From the NCBI GenBank assembly GCA_015067565.1, contig SVMF01000007.1, forward strand, positions 1-64,000: 64,000 nucleotides of DNA, in the 5' to 3' direction. Each line of letters starts with the position of its first letter. Position 1 is the stretch's first letter. Made by a program: the position numbers and the translations under genes. This document shows positions 58,769-64,000 of the stretch, one piece after another. This DNA is from Oscillospiraceae bacterium. Its GTDB lineage: Bacteria; Bacillota; Clostridia; Oscillospirales; Oscillospiraceae. The notes below the pieces were generated by a model. It had not been told where the DNA came from. It was given only the letters and a program-made list of their open reading frames with translations, and ran no database searches.

Positions 58769-59531
58769 GCTGTACCTCCGTCGGGAAAGAAATTTTGTTG
58801 AATTTCAGCATATAGCGAATGGGATAAAGCTTGGACAGATAGTTTCGCTCGAACCACTCAAAGGTGGCCTCGGGCAGATGCACCAGCTCGGGTGCCTCAC
58901 AACGGAAAAGCTCAAAGGTCGTCCGATCTCCGCTGATAAGGGCGGCGATCAGCTCGGTTTGTCTTTCGACAGCCAGACGATCCAGGCAGGCATCCATAAT
59001 TGTGACGCAGATCATTTCCTCCTGCTCAGCACGATCCTGCAGGGTTGCAAACCAGTAAAGGAAGTCGTGGATCGTGAAAGCCTTGCGTGCGGTGACAAGG
59101 GCGAGCTTTTGGAATTCGAGCTCATCGTTGCGTTTCAATGTGTCGATGAAGTAATATAACAGCTTTTCGTCCAGACAGCAGCAATCGAGCAGAACCTCAT
59201 AAGCATTGCGGGGGCCGTCCGGCTCATCGATTTTGGGCGGTGCGGACTCGTCGGTCTCCTTCTCGGGCGCGTCTTGTGCACTCAAAGCACTGAGCGTTGC
59301 CAAAAGATCCTCGGGCTTGAAATCGTCATAAAGCTCCTGAGGCAGGACCTTGCCGTCCTGCGCTGCGCAGCGACGGACGAACTCGGCAATGCCCATTTGG
59401 GAGATCTGCTGCTGCAGCTGCGTTGCGCGCTGCATTGGCTCGGTTTCGGTCAGCTCGATGCCCTCGGGTGCCTGACGGGTACCGTCTGCAATTTCCTGAA
59501 TATCACGCAAATAATGCTCAATCAATGTCAA
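58755..59531 (-). CDS. Unrecognised helical cytoplasmic protein
   Basis: A 258-residue protein with no signal or membrane segment. Residues 1-90 and 110-258 look helical, separated by an acidic Pro/Glu-rich linker (DAPEKETDESAPPKIDEPD). It has three adjacent cysteines (LLDCCCLDEKLL). I do not recognise it. It begins with TTG: GAGGTG is seven bases upstream, while the nearer ATG opens a three-codon frame. A consensus promoter precedes it. Coupled to the Cys-motif gene. Confidence 0.72.
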   Translation of the reverse strand: MTLIEHYLRDIQEIADGTRQAPEGIELTETEPMQRATQLQQQISQMGIAEFVRRCAAQDGKVLPQELYDDFKPEDLLATLSALSAQDAPEKETDESAPPKIDEPDGPRNAYEVLLDCCCLDEKLLYYFIDTLKRNDELEFQKLALVTARKAFTIHDFLYWFATLQDRAEQEEMICVTIMDACLDRLAVERQTELIAALISGDRTTFELFRCEAPELVHLPEATFEWFERNYLSKLYPIRYMLKFNKISFPTEVQHESC

Positions 59532-59550
59532 AGCATATCACCTCATCATA

Positions 59551-59579
59551 ATTATATCTCATTGGGCAGCAAAAATCAA
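59551..59579 (-). promoter_or_regulatory. Promoter of the 258-residue gene
   Basis: On the minus strand TTGATT, 17 bases, TATAAT, back to back with the degV promoter. Confidence 0.8.
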
Positions 59580-59586
59580 CTGACAT

Positions 59587-59615
59587 TTGACAAGATTTTG
59601 TCATAAAGTTATAAT
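59587..59615 (+). promoter_or_regulatory. Promoter of degV
   Basis: TTGACA, 17 bases, TATAAT, only seven bases from the divergent -35. Confidence 0.88.
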
Positions 59616-59647
59616 GAAACAAAATGAACAAGAATGGAAGGAATGCT

Positions 59648-60508
59648 ATGAAAATCAGAATTTCTGCCGACAGCACTTGCGATCTTTCGCCGCAGCAGAT
59701 CCGCGAGAAAAATATCGCCATCAAGGCCATGATCGTCAATATGGGCGATAACAGCTACTACGATGGTGTGGACATTGTGCCGGAGACGATCTTTGCCTAT
59801 GTTGCTGCGGGCAATCCGCTCTGCACGACCTCGGCAGTTCCCATCGGAGAGTACGAGGAGCACTTCGCAGAGCTTTTGAGGGATGCCGATGCGGTCATCC
59901 ATATCAACATCGGCTCGGGCTTCTCATCAACCCACCGCAATGCCGTTCTGGCTGCGCAGGAGATGGAGAATGTCTATGTCGTCGATTCGCGCAACCTTTC
60001 GACCGGTCACGGTTTGGTGGTTCTGGAGGCTTGCCGCCTGGCAGAGACTTGCGACGATCCGGAGAAGATCGTGGAGAAGCTCAATGCGTATGCACCGCTG
60101 GTCGATGCCAGTTTCCTGCTCGACCGTCTGGACTACATGAAGAAGGGCGGCCGCTGCTCTACGGTTGCGGCTCTGGGTGCGAATCTTTTGAAGCTCAAGC
60201 CCTGTATCGAGGTCATTGACAATAAGATGGTTGTCGGAAAGAAGTACCGTGGCAACTATGCCAAGTGCATGGACAACTATGTCCGCGAGCGCTTGACGGA
60301 TTCCGATGCACTGAATCTGCGTGAGATCTTTATTACCCACACGCCCGTGTCGGACGAGGTTTTGCAGACGGTGAAAACTGCGGTACGAGAATCGGCCTCT
60401 TTTGAGAATACTTATGAGACGACCGCCGGCTGCACTATCTCCTGCCATTGCGGCGAGGGTTGCCTCGGTGTTCTCTATGTCCGCAAGAGTCCCAAGATCA
60501 AAGAGTGA
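59648..60508 (+). CDS. DegV-family fatty-acid-binding protein
   Basis: A 286-residue protein: IRISADSTCDLSPQQIREKN, CTTSAVPIGEYEEHF (with the TS pair that binds the carboxylate), INIGSGFSSTHRNAVLAA and VVDSRNLSTGHGLVV. DegV/FakB proteins hold a fatty acid for phosphorylation by FakA. Which acid is not evident. The ATG at 59648 follows GGAAGG. Monocistronic with a strong terminator. Confidence 0.94.
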   Translation: MKIRISADSTCDLSPQQIREKNIAIKAMIVNMGDNSYYDGVDIVPETIFAYVAAGNPLCTTSAVPIGEYEEHFAELLRDADAVIHINIGSGFSSTHRNAVLAAQEMENVYVVDSRNLSTGHGLVVLEACRLAETCDDPEKIVEKLNAYAPLVDASFLLDRLDYMKKGGRCSTVAALGANLLKLKPCIEVIDNKMVVGKKYRGNYAKCMDNYVRERLTDSDALNLREIFITHTPVSDEVLQTVKTAVRESASFENTYETTAGCTISCHCGEGCLGVLYVRKSPKIKE

Positions 60509-60509
60509 T

Positions 60510-60547
60510 AAAACAGCCAATCGACAATTGTCGATTGGCTGTTTTGG
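60510..60547 (+). terminator. Terminator of degV (perfect palindrome)
   Basis: AAAACAGCCAATCGACAA and its exact complement form a 36-base perfect palindrome ending in TTTTGG, right after the degV stop. Confidence 0.9.
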
Positions 60548-60630
60548 TTTGATTCATCAAAGTCAACCACCGGCTATGCCGGTGGTAAAAAAATAGCTTA
60601 TAGCGAGAAGTAAAGTAGACAAGAAAAAAA

Positions 60631-60686
60631 CTCCCGATTATATTAGAAGTGGTTTGCCGACCACACAACTAAAATAATCAGGAGGT
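60631..60686 (+). promoter_or_regulatory. RBS-sequestering hairpin of IS200 tnpA
   Basis: CTCCCGATTAT (60631) pairs with ATAATCAGGAG (60674), so the AGGAG of the tnpA ribosome site is buried. The inner arms GTGGT/ACCAC extend the structure. Such translation-blocking leaders are known from IS200 and keep transposition low. Confidence 0.75.
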
Positions 60687-60693
60687 CTTAATC

Positions 60694-61170
60694 GTGAAAG
60701 AAAAAGACATAAGTAGTTTAAACCATACCACATGGAGATGTCAATACCATATCGTATTTGCACCGAAATACAGACGGATGTCAATATACGGAGAAATAAA
60801 GGTAGACATCGGGAAAATATTGCGGCAATTATGTCAGCAAAAGGGCATCGAGATAATAGAAGCAGAGTTGTGTAAAGACCATATCCACATGCTAATAAGC
60901 ATCCCACCGAAATATAGTGTATCACAAATAATGGGATACCTAAAAGGGAAAAGTAGTTTGATGATATTTGATAGGCATGCAAATCTGAAATATAAATATG
61001 GAAATAGACATTTCTGGGCATGCGGATACTATGTAGATACGGTAGGAAGGAATAAGAAGCAAATAGCAGAGTACATCAAGAACCAGCTAACCGAAGATCA
61101 AATAGCAGATCAGATGAGCATAAAAGAATTCATAGACCCGTTTACGGGTAGCGTGAACAAGAAGGCATAA
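60694..61170 (+). CDS. tnpA: IS200/IS605-family Y1 HUH transposase
   Basis: A 158-residue HUH transposase. It starts with WRCQYHIVFAPKYRRM, has the metal-binding KDHIHMLISIPP (His-x-His), and its catalytic tyrosine should lie in the IAEYIKNQL helix. It cuts and joins single-stranded DNA at the element's hairpins. GTG start, eight bases after GGAGG. Full length and without stops, so probably active. Codon use is AT-rich compared with its surroundings, as expected for an acquired gene. Confidence 0.92.
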   Translation: MKEKDISSLNHTTWRCQYHIVFAPKYRRMSIYGEIKVDIGKILRQLCQQKGIEIIEAELCKDHIHMLISIPPKYSVSQIMGYLKGKSSLMIFDRHANLKYKYGNRHFWACGYYVDTVGRNKKQIAEYIKNQLTEDQIADQMSIKEFIDPFTGSVNKKA

Positions 61171-61303
61171 AAGAAGCCCCTTCAGGGGCCGCCGGAAAAG
61201 GTAATGCGGTCGGCAAACCTTTCGGCGCCCCTTTAGGGGTTTCGTCCGTATAATGCCCTTATAGGGCTTACTCAAGCCGCCGGCTTAGCCGGCGGTTTTG
61301 ACT

Positions 61304-61726
61304 TTACTGGATCTCGATGCGGCGAGGTGCATTTTGCGGTGCGGCGAGCTTTGGAAGGGTCAGCTTCAGCACACCGTTGTGGTAGCTGGCACTGATATTG
61401 TCGGCATCGATGCCATCGAGGCCGAAACTGCGGCTGTAGCTGCCGCAGATGCGTTCGCAGCGCAGATAGTTCTTTTCCTTCTGCTCGGTTTCTGTGTGAT
61501 GCTCGGCACGGATCGTCAGACGATCGGAACTCAGGTCGATGTGAATGTCTTCCTTTTCAAAGCCGGGCAGGTCTGCGCTGAGCAGCAGGGCACCGCCCTC
61601 GTCTTCGATGTCGATGCGGAAGCTTGCACGGTCACCACCGAAAAAGCTGCGCTCAAAGGCATCCATTGCGCGCCACGGGTTAGCAAACAAATCGTTGCTT
61701 CTGCGATAAGGTGTGATTCCAAACAT
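61304..61726 (-). CDS. Small heat shock protein (Hsp20/alpha-crystallin)
   Basis: A 140-residue protein with an alpha-crystallin domain: FRIDIEDEGGALLLSADLPG, FEKEDIHIDLSSDRLTIRAE, and the GVLKLTLPK strand with its GVL(x)L motif. It holds unfolding proteins in an ATP-independent way. The ATG at 61726 follows TGGAGG. A CIRCE operator lies 99 bases upstream, so HrcA should control it. The IS200 element is inserted just past its stop. Confidence 0.93.
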   Translation of the reverse strand: MFGITPYRRSNDLFANPWRAMDAFERSFFGGDRASFRIDIEDEGGALLLSADLPGFEKEDIHIDLSSDRLTIRAEHHTETEQKEKNYLRCERICGSYSRSFGLDGIDADNISASYHNGVLKLTLPKLAAPQNAPRRIEIQ

Positions 61727-61824
61727 AATCGTTTCCTCCATTCATGATGTGTTTTGTTTTCTATCCACATTATCGCTGAATAGTATGAACAAATAAACAG
61801 CATTCTATGAATGAATTGTAAATT

Positions 61825-61851
61825 TTAGCACTCTCAATGTGAGAGTGCTAA
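61825..61851. promoter_or_regulatory. CIRCE operator (HrcA site) upstream of hsp20
   Basis: TTAGCACTC-N9-GAGTGCTAA, an exact match to the CIRCE consensus. The palindrome actually extends three bases further into the spacer (12-bp arms, 3-base centre). It lies between hsp20 and the end of glnS. Confidence 0.95.
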
Positions 61852-61857
61852 AAAGTA

Positions 61858-63516
61858 TTATGCAGGCTTATAGCTGTCCTTCAGGCTGACGGAGCGGTTG
61901 AAAACCGGATGATCTGCGGTTGAATCCTTGTCGGGGCAGAAGTAACCCAGACGCATGAATTGGAATGCATCGCCGGGTTTTGCGTTTGTCAGGCAGGCCT
62001 CGACCTTGCAGCCGCTGAGGATCTCGAGAGAATCGGGATTCAGGCAATCCAGGAAATTCTTGTCGGCGGCATCGGGGTCGGGATCGGTGAAGAGGTTGGA
62101 GTACAGGCGAACCTCAGCATCGGCACAGGTATGTGCATCGACCCAGTGGATTGTGGATTTGACCTTTCTTCCGTCGGCAGGATCACCGCCACGGGAATCG
62201 GGGTCGTATTCACACAGAACCTCGGTGATATTGCCGTCTGCGTCCTTGTTAAAGCCGGTGCATTTGACCACATAGGCACCCTTCAGGCGAACCTCGTTGC
62301 CGGGGAAGAGGCGGAAGAACTTGCCGACCTTTTCTTCCATAAAATCATCGGCCTCGATCCACAGGTTACGGGAGAAGGTGATCTCACGGGTGCCCATTTC
62401 GGGATAATTCGGGTGATTTTCAACCTCAAAGACCTCGCTCCGACCCTCAGGATAGTTGGTCACGGTCAGACGGATGGGCCTAAGAACGGCCATGACACGG
62501 CTGGCGGACTCGTTCATATCCTCGCGCAGGCAGTGCTCCAAAAATGCGTATTCCACAGTAGAAGCGGCCTTGGCGACGCCGATGCGCTCGCAGAAATTGC
62601 GGATGGATTTGGGTGTGTAGCCGCGGCGGCGCAGACCGCACAACGTGGGCATACGGGGGTCGTCCCAACCGCTGACACGGCCTTCCTCGACCAGCAGGCG
62701 CAGCTTGCGCTTGGACATGACGGTGTAGTTGATGCCGAGTCTTGCAAACTCAATCTGACGGGGCTTGCTCGGAAGATCGCAATGCTCCACGACCCAGTTA
62801 TAAAGCGGACGGTGTGCCTCAAACTCCAACGAGCACAGAGAGTGTGTGATGCACTCCATGGCATCTTCGATCGGATGGGCAAAGTCATACATCGGGTAGA
62901 TGCACCACTTGTCACCCGTGGTGTGGTGATGCATATGATTGATGCGGTAGATGGCGGGGTCGCGCATATTGAAGTTGCCGGAGGCAAGGTCAATCTTTGC
63001 ACGAAGGGTCATGGCACCGTTGGGGAACTCGCCTGCACGCATACGGCGGAACAGATCCAGTGATTCCTCCATCGGACGATCACGGAACGGGCTTCTGGCC
63101 GGCGTGGTCAGGTCACCGCGGTACTCACGCATCTGCTCGGGGGTCAGCTCGCAGACATAGGCCAGACCCTTCCTGATGAGCTCCTCAGCGCATTCGTACA
63201 TCTTGTCGAAATACTGCGAAGCATAGAAGAAACGGTCATCCCAGTCAAAGCCGAGCCAATGGATGTCTTCCTTGATGGCCTCGACATATTCTACATCTTC
63301 CTTGGTGGGGTTGGTGTCATCCATGCGCAGGTTGCAGATGCCACCGAACTTTTCGGCTGTGCCGAAGTCGATGCACAGCGCCTTGCAGTGGCCGATGTGC
63401 AGATAGCCGTTTGGCTCCGGAGGGAAACGAGTGTGAACGGTCATTCCCTCAAACTGGCCGCCTGCGGAGATGTCCTCTTCCACAAAGGCTTCGATAAAAT
63501 TCTTGATCTCAGGCAT
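61858..63516 (-). CDS. glnS: Glutaminyl-tRNA synthetase
   Basis: A 552-residue class I synthetase. The HIGH region is [20 protein letters not shown], the KMSKS-like loop is [12 protein letters not shown], and the C-terminal beta-barrel anticodon domains ([20 protein letters not shown] onward) are of GlnRS type. It charges tRNA-Gln directly; many Clostridia instead use the GatCAB route. Full length. The ribosome site GAGAGGA and a good promoter precede it. The CIRCE hairpin lies just past its stop. Confidence 0.93.
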   Translation of the reverse strand: MPEIKNFIEAFVEEDISAGGQFEGMTVHTRFPPEPNGYLHIGHCKALCIDFGTAEKFGGICNLRMDDTNPTKEDVEYVEAIKEDIHWLGFDWDDRFFYASQYFDKMYECAEELIRKGLAYVCELTPEQMREYRGDLTTPARSPFRDRPMEESLDLFRRMRAGEFPNGAMTLRAKIDLASGNFNMRDPAIYRINHMHHHTTGDKWCIYPMYDFAHPIEDAMECITHSLCSLEFEAHRPLYNWVVEHCDLPSKPRQIEFARLGINYTVMSKRKLRLLVEEGRVSGWDDPRMPTLCGLRRRGYTPKSIRNFCERIGVAKAASTVEYAFLEHCLREDMNESASRVMAVLRPIRLTVTNYPEGRSEVFEVENHPNYPEMGTREITFSRNLWIEADDFMEEKVGKFFRLFPGNEVRLKGAYVVKCTGFNKDADGNITEVLCEYDPDSRGGDPADGRKVKSTIHWVDAHTCADAEVRLYSNLFTDPDPDAADKNFLDCLNPDSLEILSGCKVEACLTNAKPGDAFQFMRLGYFCPDKDSTADHPVFNRSVSLKDSYKPA

Positions 63517-63550
63517 ATCTATTTCATCCTCTCGGTAAAATTCAACCCAT

Positions 63551-63579
63551 ATTATATATCATTTTGTCCAAAACTGCAA
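63551..63579 (-). promoter_or_regulatory. Promoter of glnS
   Basis: On the minus strand TTGCAG, 17 bases, TATAAT. Confidence 0.75.
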
Positions 63580-63660
63580 GACGGATTCCGTACAAATTGC
63601 CAAAAAAATCTTCGTATAAAAAAATTTTTGCTTTCGGGACAGGTTTTTCATAAGTTTTGC

Positions 63661-63689
63661 TTGTCAAGTGGACAGAATTATTATAGAAT
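63661..63689 (+). promoter_or_regulatory. Promoter of pyrH
   Basis: TTGTCA, 17 bases, TAGAAT, 41 bases ahead of the ATG. Confidence 0.7.
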
Positions 63690-63730
63690 AGAATAGTAGA
63701 AGACAAATTAAAACAAAGGAGTGGTTCGGT

Positions 63731-64000
63731 ATGAACGAGCCGAAATATCGTCGTATCTTGCTCAAGATCAGCGGCGAGGCACTGGCGGGCGATAAGCATC
63801 GTGGTTTGGACTTTGATGTGATCGGCCAGGTTTGTGATGTGGTCAAGCGCTGCGTCGAGGCAGGTGTCCAGGTTGGCATCGTCGTTGGCGGCGGCAACTT
63901 CTGGCGTGGTATCAAGGACGGTGGAGACCGTATGGAGCGCACCCGTGCGGATCATATGGGTATGCTCGCAACGGTGATCAACTGCTTGGCGGTTGCTGAC
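63731..64000 (+). CDS. pyrH: UMP kinase (5' part, runs off window)
   Basis: The first 90 codons of an amino-acid-kinase-fold protein: RRILLKISGEALAGDKHRGL, IVVGGGNFWRGIK and RTRADHMGMLATVINCLAV are typical of bacterial PyrH. It phosphorylates UMP to UDP. GGAG precedes the ATG at a usual distance. The frame is open to the last base of the window. Confidence 0.93.
   Translation, partial: MNEPKYRRILLKISGEALAGDKHRGLDFDVIGQVCDVVKRCVEAGVQVGIVVGGGNFWRGIKDGGDRMERTRADHMGMLATVINCLAVAD

Larger units (their letters stand above)
60564..61302 (+). mobile_element. IS200-type insertion sequence (tnpA only)
   Basis: A single-gene element with subterminal hairpins, CCACCGGC-TAT-GCCGGTGG near the left end and CCGCCGGC-TTAG-CCGGCGG near the right, and no terminal inverted repeats. 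Further small hairpins lie after the gene (GCCCCTTCAGGGGC, GCGCCCCTTTAGGGG). These fit the single-strand transposition of the IS200/IS605 family. There is no tnpB. It sits between the degV terminator and hsp20. Boundaries are approximate by a few bases. Confidence 0.85.

Overview
The window is a stretch of chromosome from a spore-forming, Gram-positive anaerobe of the class Clostridia, most like the Oscillospiraceae/Ruminococcaceae. This rests on gene content, not on any search. The supporting features are both dipicolinate synthase subunits (DpaA, DpaB), T-box leaders on thrS and alaS, RNase M5, a CarD-like regulator, DegV, a long-form HPF, a CIRCE operator, an S-layer-homology surface protein, and many TTGACA/TATAAT promoters with 16-17 bp spacers. 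Base composition is moderate, with a few AT-richer accessory patches.

Layout. 1-7.5 kb: a membrane metallophosphoesterase, a PfkB-type sugar kinase, tRNA-Thr and tRNA-Tyr, a rhomboid-like membrane protein, S-adenosylhomocysteine hydrolase, an XRE regulator diverging from a 51-residue protein, and a family 2 glycosyltransferase. Two copies of a multi-hairpin repeat of about 300 bp flank the XRE module, and an inverted copy sits at the window start. 7.5-10.2 kb: dpaAB, a DUF4364-type protein and hpf. 10.2-12.7 kb: an AT-rich accessory cassette (XRE regulator, coiled-coil membrane protein, multi-zinc-ribbon membrane protein, lipoprotein). 12.9-17.3 kb: an extracellular polymer O-acylation pair (AlgJ/AlgX-like plus MBOAT), a YdcF-like protein and an M42 peptidase. 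17.6-23 kb: thrS with its T-box, a G5/3D cell-wall protein, rsmA, a YjjG-like nucleotidase and tRNA-Gln.

23-28 kb: an RluA-type pseudouridine synthase, an MTA/SAH-deaminase-like amidohydrolase, two nucleoside phosphorylases, a CarD-like protein and RidA. 28-32 kb: the alaS T-box, a MazG-like pyrophosphatase, alaS and a HIT protein. 32-38 kb: comEC, holA, rnmV and an ABC-F ATPase in tight succession. 38-43 kb: an Mrp/Nbp35 Fe-S carrier, a 2-enoate-reductase-like flavoenzyme and both aconitase X subunits. A striking operator-like inverted repeat precedes this metabolic operon. 43-49 kb: a WYL regulator diverging from an AI-2E transporter, a small protein, an FHA-FtsW/RodA fusion and its class B PBP. 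49-53 kb: rpsF-ssb-rpsR and a 987-residue leucine-rich/SLH surface protein. 53-58 kb: dapA-dapB-hisS-aspS. 58-64 kb: small conserved proteins, degV, a complete IS200-type element, CIRCE-controlled hsp20, glnS and the start of pyrH.

Connections. DapA makes the lysine-pathway intermediate that DpaAB turn into spore dipicolinate. SAH hydrolase, the amidohydrolase and the phosphorylases could together clear SAM by-products and salvage purines. Mrp could load Fe-S clusters into the adjacent reductase and aconitase X, which together suggest an uncharacterised dehydration-plus-enoate-reduction pathway. At least three repeat families occupy the spaces between genes. Two of them (the hairpin-chain family and a 150-bp element) sit mainly between convergent genes, and two show exchange of whole hairpin modules between copies.
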